Shown here piece after piece: positions 17,262-26,077 of a DNA stretch of 64,000 nucleotides. The notes under the pieces were generated by a model. That model saw only the letters and a program-made list of their open reading frames with translations, was not told the DNA's origin and searched no databases. Position 1 is the stretch's first letter. The number at the start of each line of letters is the position of its first letter. This DNA comes from Agreia bicolorata (GTDB lineage Bacteria > Actinomycetota > Actinomycetes > Actinomycetales > Microbacteriaceae), in assembly GCF_000938265.1 (NCBI RefSeq), contig NZ_JYFC01000005.1, positions 62,001 to 126,000 of the forward strand, written 5' to 3'. Position numbers and translations under genes: made by a program.

Positions 17262-18509
17262 ATGGAGACCTTGCCGGGGCTGACCGCGGCGCAGGCCGCC
17301 GCACGGCTGGGGGTCAAGCGGGCAACTCTTTATGCCTACGTGTCTCGCGGCCTGCTCTCAAGCGTGCGCAGCGAGTCGGGTGGCTCGGTCTTTGACGCAC
17401 TCGAGGTCGAATCGCTCGCAGACACCAGATCGCGTGGACGATCGAGCGGCCCTGCCGACAGGTCGACCATGGCCGGCCGACCACTGATGGTGGTCGACTC
17501 CGACCTCACCCTTATCGAGAACGACGATCTGTACTTTCGCGGGCGCAGAGCGACCGACCTCGCCCGGAGCCATTCGCTGGAGGAAGCGGCGGAGCTTCTG
17601 TGGGGAGGCGACGGGGCACACACCAGCCACGACTACGGCACCGACGACGAGCTGCGTCGACGGCTCCTGCAGGCAGGAGACGTTCTCGGGTCACGCTCAA
17701 GGCTCATCGATCGAATGACGCTCTCGGTCACGATCGTGGGATCTCAGGATCCACTGCGCGACGATCTCGCTCCAGATATCGTGCTCTCGACCGGGCGCCG
17801 GATCCTCGCGGCGATGATCGACTGCCTGCCCAGCCTCGGCACCGAGCCGCCACCACATTCACCCCTCGCCGCGCGGCTGTGGTCGAAGCTCTCGGCGGAG
17901 GCACCCGCGCCAGCAGACCTGCGCATTCTGAACGCCGCTCTCGTCTTGTCGCTTGACCATGACCTGGCAACATCGACGTTTGCCGCCCGAGTCGCCGCCT
18001 CTGCCAGGGCGAATCCCTACTCCTCAATCGGTGCCGCCCTCGGCGCGTTCGACAGCGTCCTGCACGGAGGCGCCAGCATCCTCGCCGTCGACCTGCTCTC
18101 GGATGTCCTTCTCAATCACTCGCCGGAGGTCGCCCTGCGCCGGCAGATGTCGAGCACGACAGGCATCCCGGGCTTCGGCCACGTGCTGTATTCGAAGCGA
18201 GATCCGCGCGCTCAATGCCTGTTCGCGCTGATGGACGCAGAACCGACCTACAGAGTCGGGGTCGACGCTGCACGTCGCGTGATCGGCGTGGTGCGCTCGC
18301 GCACGACCCGAATCGCGAATGTGGATCTCGCTCTGGCAGCTCTCGCCGTCTCACGTGACCTACGCCCGGATTCCGGGCAGGCGATCTTCGCGGTCGGGCG
18401 GACCGTCGGCTGGATTGCGCACATCGTTGCCGAGTATGCCGAAACGCCGCTACGGCTGAGGCCCGAGTCACGTTACACGGGCCGAGCGGCGCCTCAGGCA
18501 GACCATTGA
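17262..18509 (+). CDS. Citrate synthase-like protein with N-terminal helix-turn-helix
   Basis: A 415-residue fusion. Residues 1-60 form an excisionase/MerR-like helix-turn-helix (LTAAQAAARLGVKRATLYAY, then RGLLSSVR). Residues 70-415 are a citrate synthase domain with SLDHDLATSTFAARVAAS, VLHGGAS, IPGFGHVLYSKRDPR (catalytic His) and NVDLAL with the catalytic Asp. DNA-binding citrate synthase homologues are a known but little-studied subgroup. AGGAAAG six bases upstream sets the ATG; an upstream in-frame TTG at 17235 lies inside the palindrome and is unlikely. It is probably a metabolite-sensing regulator of the divergent pair, an enzyme, or both. Confidence 0.82.
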   Translation: METLPGLTAAQAAARLGVKRATLYAYVSRGLLSSVRSESGGSVFDALEVESLADTRSRGRSSGPADRSTMAGRPLMVVDSDLTLIENDDLYFRGRRATDLARSHSLEEAAELLWGGDGAHTSHDYGTDDELRRRLLQAGDVLGSRSRLIDRMTLSVTIVGSQDPLRDDLAPDIVLSTGRRILAAMIDCLPSLGTEPPPHSPLAARLWSKLSAEAPAPADLRILNAALVLSLDHDLATSTFAARVAASARANPYSSIGAALGAFDSVLHGGASILAVDLLSDVLLNHSPEVALRRQMSSTTGIPGFGHVLYSKRDPRAQCLFALMDAEPTYRVGVDAARRVIGVVRSRTTRIANVDLALAALAVSRDLRPDSGQAIFAVGRTVGWIAHIVAEYAETPLRLRPESRYTGRAAPQADH

Positions 18510-18546
18510 GGTCGATCGGCATGCGGCGGCGGCCCAGCCTCCTCGG

Positions 18547-19590
18547 TCAGAGGGCCAGGCGCTGCGCCGTCTCCGCCAACACGATCGCGAACTCCGCCTC
18601 GCGGCCATGCCCGGCCCCGCCTGACAGGTTCACCCCGGCCACGCCGTCGATCTCCAGCAGCTCCAGGCTCAGCTCGACCGCAGCCCGGATGCCCTCCTCG
18701 CGCGGATCCGCAGCCGACAGGATGCGATCGAGATAGCTCTCGGGCAGTACGAGCGACGGAAAAGACTCCAGCAGTCTCGCGCTCGCGTGGTCGGTCACCA
18801 TGGGCACGCACGGGATGAACCGGGCCGTGACGCCGAGGTCGTGCGATTCACGCACGAACCGGCCCACGGCATCCACGCCGCCGCAGTGATTAACGAAGCA
18901 GACGTCGGCGCCGGCGCGCGTCTTCTCGAGCAGTCGGGCTGCGCGCAGCTCAACGGGCGGTGTGGTCGGCGACTCCCCCACCGAGACGAGGTGGCCGGCG
19001 GCCCGAGCGAGGGCGGCGACCTGCGGCGAATCGAGGTCGAAGACCGCGGCCGCGTCGGGGCGGGAGCCGAGCAGAGTGTGGTCGCCGGTCACGCAGTGCA
19101 CCCCGGCGACGCCGACGTGCGCGAGGCCCACGAGCTCGCCCTCGATGGCGACGCGGTTGCGGTCGCGGCAGTTTATGCCCGTCCAGACCTGCAGGCCCGC
19201 CGCGCGGATCAGCGAGGCGCGGTAGCTCGGCGAGAACTGCACCCGCGCCGTGCCGTGATCGCCGGCGAGCGTCGCATCGACGGGGCCGGCGAGCAGGGCC
19301 GCACACTCGGCCAGCGATTCCGCATCCATCGCCCGCGCCGGAAAATCGGCGACGACGATCGGGCGCGACTTCATCAACACCATCATCTCTGCGGCACCGG
19401 ATGAGCGCGGCACGACGTCGGGCTCGGGCGGCACGACGCCGTGCCAGGTCACGAGGGGGTCGTCGAGGAACACGCAACGGAAGTCTCCGACCTCACAGCT
19501 GCCGTCGAAACCGACCCCGCCGCAGGGCCCGTACTCCATGTTTTTGGGGCAGCCCGCATGCGCGGCAGACGGGGTGAGAAGCGATTCCAC
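18547..19590 (-). CDS. Methylenetetrahydrofolate reductase-like protein with N-terminal Cys domain
   Basis: A 347-residue protein. Residues 10-45 match the MTHFR C-terminal zinc/iron-type module (CPKNMEYGPCGGVGFDG, then CEVGDFRC), here placed at the N-terminus. Residues 70-347 form a TIM barrel of the MTHFR family, with GINCRDRNRVAIEGEL and VHCVTGDH around the folate/flavin site. It may move one-carbon units between folate and a methylated compound. The GTG start has GGAAGGA five bases upstream. It diverges from allB and could share its regulatory region. The link to purine catabolism is by position only. Confidence 0.75.
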   Translation of the reverse strand: MESLLTPSAAHAGCPKNMEYGPCGGVGFDGSCEVGDFRCVFLDDPLVTWHGVVPPEPDVVPRSSGAAEMMVLMKSRPIVVADFPARAMDAESLAECAALLAGPVDATLAGDHGTARVQFSPSYRASLIRAAGLQVWTGINCRDRNRVAIEGELVGLAHVGVAGVHCVTGDHTLLGSRPDAAAVFDLDSPQVAALARAAGHLVSVGESPTTPPVELRAARLLEKTRAGADVCFVNHCGGVDAVGRFVRESHDLGVTARFIPCVPMVTDHASARLLESFPSLVLPESYLDRILSAADPREEGIRAAVELSLELLEIDGVAGVNLSGGAGHGREAEFAIVLAETAQRLAL

Positions 19591-19647
19591 GAGGGTCCTT
19601 CCGGCGAGCCGCAGGCCCGACGAGTTTCATCTCACGGGGTGCGAACA

Positions 19648-19675
19648 TTTCATGTTAGCTCCGGCGTGTAACACG
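19648..19675. promoter_or_regulatory. Putative shared regulatory box upstream of allB and the MTHFR-like gene
   Basis: TTTCATG (19648-19654) and CGTGTAACACG (19665-19675) lie between the divergent genes. The 11-mer is the exact reverse complement of CGTGTTACACG at 47170-47180 upstream of pucG, where TTTCATG also sits next to it. A common purine-pathway regulator is inferred. Confidence 0.5.
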
Positions 19676-19766
19676 GGTGTTTCCGAACCGGCCTCGGCGG
19701 CTCTGACCCCGTCAGTAGGCTTGATCCGTCGACAGAACCACCGACGAACGAGGAGATCGCGACACC

Positions 19767-21128
19767 ATGGCAGAACAGTACGACCTGGTCGTGAGAGCCG
19801 AGAAGGTACTCATCGATGGCGAGTTCCGCCCCGCATCGGTCGCCACGGCCAGCGGCGTGATCGTCGCGATCGCAGACCTGGATGCCTCGTTCGACGCCGC
19901 AGAGACAGTCACCCTGCCCGACGACCAAGTTCTCATCCCCGGCATCGTCGACACCCACGTGCACGTGAACGAACCCGGGCGCACCGACTGGGAGGGCTTC
20001 GCCAGCGCGACCCGAGCGGCTGCGGCCGGCGGCGTCACGACCATCATCGACATGCCGCTCAACAGCATCCCGCCCACCACCACCGTCGAGGCGCTCGAAC
20101 TCAAGCGCGAAGCTGCCGGCCCGCAGGCCACCGTCGATGTCGGGTTCTGGGGCGGCGCAATCCCCTCGAGCCTCGGATCGCTCAAGTCGGTTCACGACGC
20201 CGGAGCATTCGGGTTCAAAGCCTTCCTCTCGCCCTCCGGCGTCGACGAGTTCCCCCACCTCGAGACCGAGCAGCTCTTCGCCGCCGCGCTCGAGATCTCC
20301 GAGTTCGGGGGCCTGCTCATCGTGCACGCCGAAGACCCGACCGTGCTGGAGAAGAACGAAAGCCACGGCGGCACCGACTACCTCGACTTCGTCTCGAGCC
20401 GCCCCGACCTCGCCGAAGAAGACGCCATCGCGCACGTCATCGAGGCGGTGCGCTCCACCGGCGTTCGTGCGCACATCCTGCACCTCTCGAGCGCCCGCGC
20501 CCTGCCGCAGCTCGCCGCGGCCAAGGCCGAAGGACTGCCCATCACGGTCGAAACGTGCCCCCACTACCTCAGTTTCTCGGCCGAAGGCATCCCCGACGGC
20601 GGCACGCAGTTCAAGTGCTGCCCGCCGATCCGCGACGCCGGCAACCGCGAGCTGCTGTGGCAGGCACTCGAGTCGGGCCTCATCGACATCGTCGCCTCCG
20701 ATCACTCCCCCTCGACGAAAGAGCTGAAGTTCGCCCACGACGGCGACTTCCAGCTCGCCTGGGGCGGCATCTCGGGCCTGCAGCTCAGCTTCAGCGCCGT
20801 CTGGACGGGCGCCCGGGCTCGCGGCATCCCGCTCGAGACAGTCGTCGAGTGGATGTCCACCAAGACCGCCCGCTTTGCCGGCCTCTCGCAGAAGGGCCGC
20901 ATCGAGGTGGGCGCCGACGCCGACCTCGTTGCATTCGCTCCGGAGGCCGCCTTCACCGCGAGCGCCGACGCACTGCTGCACAAGAACAAGGTCTCGGCGT
21001 TCGACGGCTCCGAGCTCACGGGACTGGTCGCCACCACCTGGCTGGCCGGCGTGCCGGTCTACACGTCAGGCGCCGTCGAAGGCGCGGCCGCATCCACCCC
21101 CACCGGCCGGCTGCTCTCACGCGCCTGA
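19767..21128 (+). CDS. allB: Allantoinase
   Basis: A 453-residue cyclic amidohydrolase that opens allantoin to allantoate. Metal ligands are complete: DTHVHVNEPGRTDWEGF (about residue 64), the carboxylated Lys in FKAFLSPSG (about 150), IVHAED, HILHLSS and ASDHSPST. VNEPGRTDWEGF is typical of allantoinase rather than dihydroorotase or dihydropyrimidinase, and the next genes are purine catabolic. GAGGAG lies 11 bases before the ATG. It is the first gene of allB-pucL-guaD. Confidence 0.93.
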   Translation: MAEQYDLVVRAEKVLIDGEFRPASVATASGVIVAIADLDASFDAAETVTLPDDQVLIPGIVDTHVHVNEPGRTDWEGFASATRAAAAGGVTTIIDMPLNSIPPTTTVEALELKREAAGPQATVDVGFWGGAIPSSLGSLKSVHDAGAFGFKAFLSPSGVDEFPHLETEQLFAAALEISEFGGLLIVHAEDPTVLEKNESHGGTDYLDFVSSRPDLAEEDAIAHVIEAVRSTGVRAHILHLSSARALPQLAAAKAEGLPITVETCPHYLSFSAEGIPDGGTQFKCCPPIRDAGNRELLWQALESGLIDIVASDHSPSTKELKFAHDGDFQLAWGGISGLQLSFSAVWTGARARGIPLETVVEWMSTKTARFAGLSQKGRIEVGADADLVAFAPEAAFTASADALLHKNKVSAFDGSELTGLVATTWLAGVPVYTSGAVEGAAASTPTGRLLSRA

Positions 21129-21167
21129 TCCCGATTTCATTCACCCCTCTCGACCGCAGGAGCACCA

Positions 21168-22073
21168 ATGGCCATCGTTCTCGGACCCAATCAATATGGC
21201 AAAGCAGAGAACCGCGTCGTGCGCATCACGCGTGACAGCGCGCGCCACGAGATCCGTGACCTGAACGTGTCGACGGCCCTGCGCGGCGACTTCTCGGCCG
21301 CGCACCTCGTAGGCGACCAGTCGCAGGTGCTGCCCACCGACACGCAGAAGCAGACGGCTTATTCGTATGCCAAGGAGAAGGGCGTCGAGTCAATCGAGGC
21401 CTACGGGCTCGAGCTGGCCCGCCACTTCGTCGACGACGTCGTTCCCGTGGAGGGCGCCCGCATCGAGATCGAGGAGTACGCGTGGGAGCACGCGATCGTC
21501 GACGGCGAGGAGCACGAGCACACCTTCGTGCGCCTCGGCCAGGAGGTGCGAACCGCCTCCATCACGGTGGAGGGCAAGGGCGCCGAGCAGAAGACGTGGG
21601 TCATCGGCGGCCTCAAAGATCTGGTGCTTCTCAAGTCGACGGGCAGCGAGTTCCATGGCTTTCTCACAGACGAATACACGCGCCTCGAACCGACCACAGA
21701 CCGGGTGATGGCCACCGCCCTCGTCGCGCAGTGGCGTTTCACCGAGACCGAGCTCGACTGGAATGCCGTGTACGCCGGCGTGAAGCGCATCCTCATCAAG
21801 CAGTTCGCGGTTCTTCACTCGCTGGCCCTGCAGCAGACGCTCTATGAGATGGGCAAGGCCGTGCTCGAGGAGTACCCGTTCATCGCCGAGATCAAGTTCT
21901 CGGCCCCCAACAAGCACCACTTCCTCTACAACCTCGAGACCTTCGGGGTCGAGAACAACAACGAGGTCTTCCACGCAGACGACCGCCCCTACGGGCTCAT
22001 CCAGGCCACCGTTATGCGCGATGACGCGCCGGATGCCGGACCCGCGTGGACACCCGCGGCAAACCTCGCGTAG
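21168..22073 (+). CDS. pucL: Urate oxidase (uricase)
   Basis: A 301-residue cofactor-free urate oxidase that converts urate to 5-hydroxyisourate with oxygen and releases peroxide. Both T-fold halves are present: LGPNQYGKAENRVVRI at the start (the Lys of the charge relay), PTDTQKQTAY (catalytic Thr region), STGSEFHGF, MATALVAQWRF and KFSAPNKHHF near the end (His and Asn of the active site). There is no fused OHCU-decarboxylase domain, unlike Bacillus PucL; that enzyme is encoded separately at 39704. CAGGAG six to seven bases upstream fixes the ATG. Confidence 0.95.
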   Translation: MAIVLGPNQYGKAENRVVRITRDSARHEIRDLNVSTALRGDFSAAHLVGDQSQVLPTDTQKQTAYSYAKEKGVESIEAYGLELARHFVDDVVPVEGARIEIEEYAWEHAIVDGEEHEHTFVRLGQEVRTASITVEGKGAEQKTWVIGGLKDLVLLKSTGSEFHGFLTDEYTRLEPTTDRVMATALVAQWRFTETELDWNAVYAGVKRILIKQFAVLHSLALQQTLYEMGKAVLEEYPFIAEIKFSAPNKHHFLYNLETFGVENNNEVFHADDRPYGLIQATVMRDDAPDAGPAWTPAANLA

Positions 22074-22080
22074 ACCGCCT

Positions 22081-23487
22081 GTGAGCACCATCTACCGGGG
22101 GCACATCTTTCATGTCTCCGGCTCCCCCTCCGTTGCGGATGCGCGAGAGCACCTCGTGTCGCTTCCCGACGGCGCGCTGGTCGTGTCGGATTCCGGCACG
22201 ATCGAGTGGATCGGCGCTGCCGCCGAGCTGCCGTCGACGTTCGCGGGCGCATCCGTCGTCGACAACCGGGGCGGCTACATCGTGCCGGGCTTCGTCGATG
22301 CGCACGTGCACTTTCCGCAGACGTACTCCACCGACTCGTACGGCGGCGGACAGCTGCTCAAGTGGCTCGACAACTGCATCTTCCCTGCCGAGTCGCGGCT
22401 TGCCGATCCCGAGTTCGCCGAGCGCATCGCGCGCGACTTCACGCGTCGCCGCGTCGCCGCCGGCACGACGGCCGCCATGGTGTTCGGCTCCGCTTTTCCG
22501 CACGCGCAGGATGCCCTCTTCCGCACCACGCGGGATGCCGGGCTGCGTGTGGTGTCGGGCCGCGGCATCCAGACCGTGGGGCCGGAGTCGGCAGCCGCCT
22601 TGATCACGGACGAGGCCGAGGCGATCGCGCTCGTGCGCGACGAGATCGAGAGGTGGCACGCCGTCGACACCGGTGACGCGGTGACGGCGCGCATCCAGGT
22701 CGCGATCGTGCCCCGCTTCAGCCTGTCGGTCACGCGCGAGACGCTGCATGCGCTCGGCGAGCTGTACGACGAGGTGCGCGGCGCGGGCGTGTATTTTCAC
22801 AGCCATCTGAGCGAAAACGACAGCGCCGAGGGCGGAGAGATCGCCGCGGTGAAGGCCGTCTTCGAGACGGACAGCTACCTCGACACGTACGACGGGCGGT
22901 TTCTGCCGGGGTCTGAGGTGGGCGGTTCGACGCTGCTCGGGCGGCGCAGCATCTTTGCGCACGCGGTGCACTGCACCGACGACGAGCTGGCCCGGCTCGC
23001 GGCGACCGGATCGTCGATCGCGCACTGCCCGACCTCGCAGCAGTTCCTTGGATCGGGCACGATGCCGTGGACGCGCACGACGGGTTCTGGCGTCACCGTC
23101 GCCGCCGGAACCGACGTGGGCGCGGGCGATGAGTGGCTCATCTCGAGGGTGCTCAACGACGCGTTCAAGGTGCACATCAGCGAGCCTGGCGAGGCGAGCG
23201 TGTCGCTGCATCCGGCAGAGCTGCTGTTCACCGGCACCCTCGCCGGGGCTCGGGCGCTCGACATGGAGGAGCGCTTCGGCAACCTCGACGTGGGCAAAGA
23301 CGCAGACTTTCTACTGATCGACCCGTCCCAGTGCGAGCCGCTCGCGATGCTGCTCGAGGGGCGAGTGCGTGCCGACGACGAACAGATCGACACCGACCGA
23401 GAGCTGTTCGCACTGCTTATGGGCCTGCGCGAGCCTGCGATCGTGGGCACGTTCGTGCAGGGCAGGCGGGCTGTGCCGCCACAGTAG
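22081..23487 (+). CDS. guaD: Guanine deaminase
   Basis: A 468-residue amidohydrolase converting guanine to xanthine. Visible motifs are GFVDAHVHFPQT (metal His pair, about residue 80), QLLKWLDNCIFPAE (guanine-deaminase-specific), YFHSHLSEND, HAVHCTDDEL, AHCPTSQQFLGSG and AAGTDVGAG (catalytic Asp). The likely start is GTG 22081, eight bases after the urate oxidase stop; the ribosome site is weak, so it may depend on coupling. The frame is open further upstream, but that is inside the urate oxidase gene. It completes a guanine-to-allantoate gene set. Confidence 0.92.
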   Translation: MSTIYRGHIFHVSGSPSVADAREHLVSLPDGALVVSDSGTIEWIGAAAELPSTFAGASVVDNRGGYIVPGFVDAHVHFPQTYSTDSYGGGQLLKWLDNCIFPAESRLADPEFAERIARDFTRRRVAAGTTAAMVFGSAFPHAQDALFRTTRDAGLRVVSGRGIQTVGPESAAALITDEAEAIALVRDEIERWHAVDTGDAVTARIQVAIVPRFSLSVTRETLHALGELYDEVRGAGVYFHSHLSENDSAEGGEIAAVKAVFETDSYLDTYDGRFLPGSEVGGSTLLGRRSIFAHAVHCTDDELARLAATGSSIAHCPTSQQFLGSGTMPWTRTTGSGVTVAAGTDVGAGDEWLISRVLNDAFKVHISEPGEASVSLHPAELLFTGTLAGARALDMEERFGNLDVGKDADFLLIDPSQCEPLAMLLEGRVRADDEQIDTDRELFALLMGLREPAIVGTFVQGRRAVPPQ

Positions 23488-23521
23488 TCGAGCGCTCGTT
23501 CGATTCAGAGCGAGCTATCGG

Positions 23522-26077
23522 TCAGAGCCGCGGATCCACGGGCTCCGACTCCATGGCGAGTACCCCGAAGACCGCCTGGTGCACCCGCCACAGGGGTTCT
23601 TCCGCAACGAACCGCTCGACCGCTTCCACTCCGAGGGCATACTCGCGCAGCGCCATCGAGCGCTTGTGCCCGACGTCTCGGTCGCGCAGGCGAGCGAGGT
23701 TCTCGGGGTCGAGGTAGTCCGGTCCGTAGATGATGCGAAGGTACTCGGCACCACGCACCTTGATACCCGGCTGCGCCAGAGCCCGGGTTCCGCGAGCAAG
23801 GCCAGCCGTCGGCTTCACGACCATGCCCTCTCCACCGGCGCCGGTGAGTTCCTCCCACCACGCGGTGGCGGCGGCCTCAGACTCGGGCGAATCCAGGTCG
23901 ACCTCGATTCTTTTCGTGCGGCGAATCAGCTCGGCATCGGCATCTGCCAGCCTGTCGGCGATGGCGAGGTGCCAGACGTGCTCCTGGCCCAGCTGGCTGG
24001 CCCCCTCGGATGCGAGCAGCTGGAAGGGTGCGAGCTGCACGCCGTCGAGACCCGAGACCGGCTGGCTGTATCGCCGGTAGGCATCACGGTAGGCCTCGGC
24101 ATTGGATGCGCGCCGCTGGGTGCGCGTCAGCAGCTCGTCAACGTCGACTCCACGCTCGACTGCAGACTGCAGCGTGCGCACCGCGGCGGGCAGAGCGGAT
24201 GTCGCCGCCGCCGCAACGCTCGCGTACTGCTCACGGATCATCGAATCTGCCTTGAGCGACCACGGCAGAAGCTCGGCATCGAACAGAAGCCACGAGGTCG
24301 AGAGTTCACTCCACAGCCCGGCGGTCTCGACCGCGCGATCGAGGCGCGACAGGAACTCCTTCGTCGTTGCCTCGTCGAAGAACGGCCTGCCAGTGCGCGT
24401 GTGAACCGCCCCGAGCCATCCGTTCGGCGCACCGAAACGTGCCGGGTCGCGCGTGAGTAGAACGACGGCGCGGGAGCCCATGTGCTTCTCTTCGCAGATC
24501 ACCCGGCCGATGCCTTCTCGCCGGTACGCAGCGAACGCTTCTGCCGGGTGCTCGAGAATTCCGTCGCGCGTCGACACGTGAGGTGGACTCATGGTGGGCG
24601 GCAAATACACGAGGCGTCGAGGGTCCGTCGCGAAACGACTCATGACCTCGAGTGCTCCGGCGGCATTGTCTTTTCGAATGCCGACCTTGCCGAACGCCCG
24701 CGTCTCGATGACCTGCTTGCCGAGCACATCCGAGATTTTCAGGAGTATCGGATCGCGTGTGGCAGACTCGCCGGGCCGTTCCCCGCCCGAGCCGGGCCCG
24801 CCGAGCGGAACCACAGGCTCGTACCAGACCTTCTCGGCCGGCACATCGACGACCTCCTTTTCGGGGTAACGCAGTGCGCTGAGCTTGCCGCCGAACACGC
24901 ATCCGGTGTCGAGACACATCGTGCCGTTCACCCACTCCGCCTCAAGAGTCGGAACGTGGCCGTAGAGGACCGTTGCCTTGCCCCGGTACTCCTCGGCCCA
25001 GGCCAGGCGAACCGGCAGACCGTATTCATCGGTTTCGCCCGTTGTGTCGCCGAACAGCGAGAAAGCCCGCACCCTGCCGGAGGCGCGCCCGTGATACTTC
25101 TCGATGAGACCCGCGTGAGCAACGACGAGCCTGCCGTCGTCGAGAACGAGATGCGCGACGAGATCGCGACAGAAGCGCAGAACCTCCTGGCGGAACTCCT
25201 CGGTCTCGTTCGAGAGCTGGGCGAGGGTCTCGGCCAGACCGTGGGTGGTCTGAACCTTCTTGCCTTCGAGGGCGCGCACGAGTTTCGCCTCGTGGTTGCC
25301 GGGAACGGCCAGCGCGTGACCGGCCGCGACCATGCCCATGGCGAGCCGCAGAACTCCCGGAGCATCGGGGCCGCGATCGACGAGGTCGCCCAAGAAGATC
25401 ACGCGGCGTGCTTCAGGGTGTACCGCGTCGACGGGGCGCCCTGCGTCGTCTCGAACGAGGTCGTAGCCAAGCTTGCCGAGCAGCGCCTCGAGTTCTGACC
25501 GGCAGCCGTGAATATCGCCGATCGCGTCAAACGGACCCGACTCCTCGCGGCGGTCGTTGAGCAGTGGTTCGCGCACGAACTCCGCCGACGCGATCTCGTC
25601 GACGCCCGAGAGCACGTGCACCCGGCGGAAGCCTTCCTTGCCGAGGTGTTTGAGAGACCGCCGCAGCTGGTCGTGCTGGCGTTTCACGACGGATGCGCCG
25701 AACGCCCGGTCGGTGCGGCCGGCATTGCGTTCGACGCAGACGCTCTGGGGCACGTCGAGCACGATCGCGACCGGCAGTACGTCGTGTTCGCGAGCCAGCG
25801 CGATGAGCGAGCGGCGCGCATCCGGCTGCACGTTCGTGGCGTCGATGACCGTCAGGAGACCCGCATCGAGGCGCTTGCCTGCGACGAATCTGAGGGCTTC
25901 GAATGCCGCCGGTGTCGCGGCCTGATCGTTCTCGTCGTTCGAGACCAGCCCACGAAAGAAGTCGCTCGACAGAGTCTCGAACTGACCGAAATGGGTGGCG
26001 GCGAAAGTCGACTTGCCGGAGCCGGAGGCGCCCACCAGCACAACGAGAGCCATGTCGGGGATGGGTAGACGCGTCAT
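23522..26077 (-). CDS. pnkp: Polynucleotide kinase-phosphatase-adenylyltransferase (bacterial RNA repair, Pnkp)
   Basis: An 851-residue three-domain RNA-repair enzyme. The 5'-kinase has a P-loop GASGSGKST (residues 16-24) and FGASVVKRQHDQL. The 2',3'-phosphatase of the calcineurin type has GDIHGC (about 187), GDLVDRGP (about 228) and GNHE (about 257). The ligase-like adenylyltransferase has EEKHMGSR with the nucleotidyl Lys near residue 528 and EGMVVKP near 748. Known Pnkp heals and, with Hen1, seals RNA cut by ribotoxins. It starts in an ATGA overlap with hen1; GAAAGGTGG precedes the ATG. The frame is open a further 40 codons upstream within hen1, without a better start. Confidence 0.95.
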   Translation of the reverse strand: MTRLPIPDMALVVLVGASGSGKSTFAATHFGQFETLSSDFFRGLVSNDENDQAATPAAFEALRFVAGKRLDAGLLTVIDATNVQPDARRSLIALAREHDVLPVAIVLDVPQSVCVERNAGRTDRAFGASVVKRQHDQLRRSLKHLGKEGFRRVHVLSGVDEIASAEFVREPLLNDRREESGPFDAIGDIHGCRSELEALLGKLGYDLVRDDAGRPVDAVHPEARRVIFLGDLVDRGPDAPGVLRLAMGMVAAGHALAVPGNHEAKLVRALEGKKVQTTHGLAETLAQLSNETEEFRQEVLRFCRDLVAHLVLDDGRLVVAHAGLIEKYHGRASGRVRAFSLFGDTTGETDEYGLPVRLAWAEEYRGKATVLYGHVPTLEAEWVNGTMCLDTGCVFGGKLSALRYPEKEVVDVPAEKVWYEPVVPLGGPGSGGERPGESATRDPILLKISDVLGKQVIETRAFGKVGIRKDNAAGALEVMSRFATDPRRLVYLPPTMSPPHVSTRDGILEHPAEAFAAYRREGIGRVICEEKHMGSRAVVLLTRDPARFGAPNGWLGAVHTRTGRPFFDEATTKEFLSRLDRAVETAGLWSELSTSWLLFDAELLPWSLKADSMIREQYASVAAAATSALPAAVRTLQSAVERGVDVDELLTRTQRRASNAEAYRDAYRRYSQPVSGLDGVQLAPFQLLASEGASQLGQEHVWHLAIADRLADADAELIRRTKRIEVDLDSPESEAAATAWWEELTGAGGEGMVVKPTAGLARGTRALAQPGIKVRGAEYLRIIYGPDYLDPENLARLRDRDVGHKRSMALREYALGVEAVERFVAEEPLWRVHQAVFGVLAMESEPVDPRL

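Noticed and set aside
19538-21235. A 565-codon Arg/His-rich open frame in another phase over allB
   Set aside because: Low-complexity shadow of a high-GC gene; allB has intact motifs throughout.
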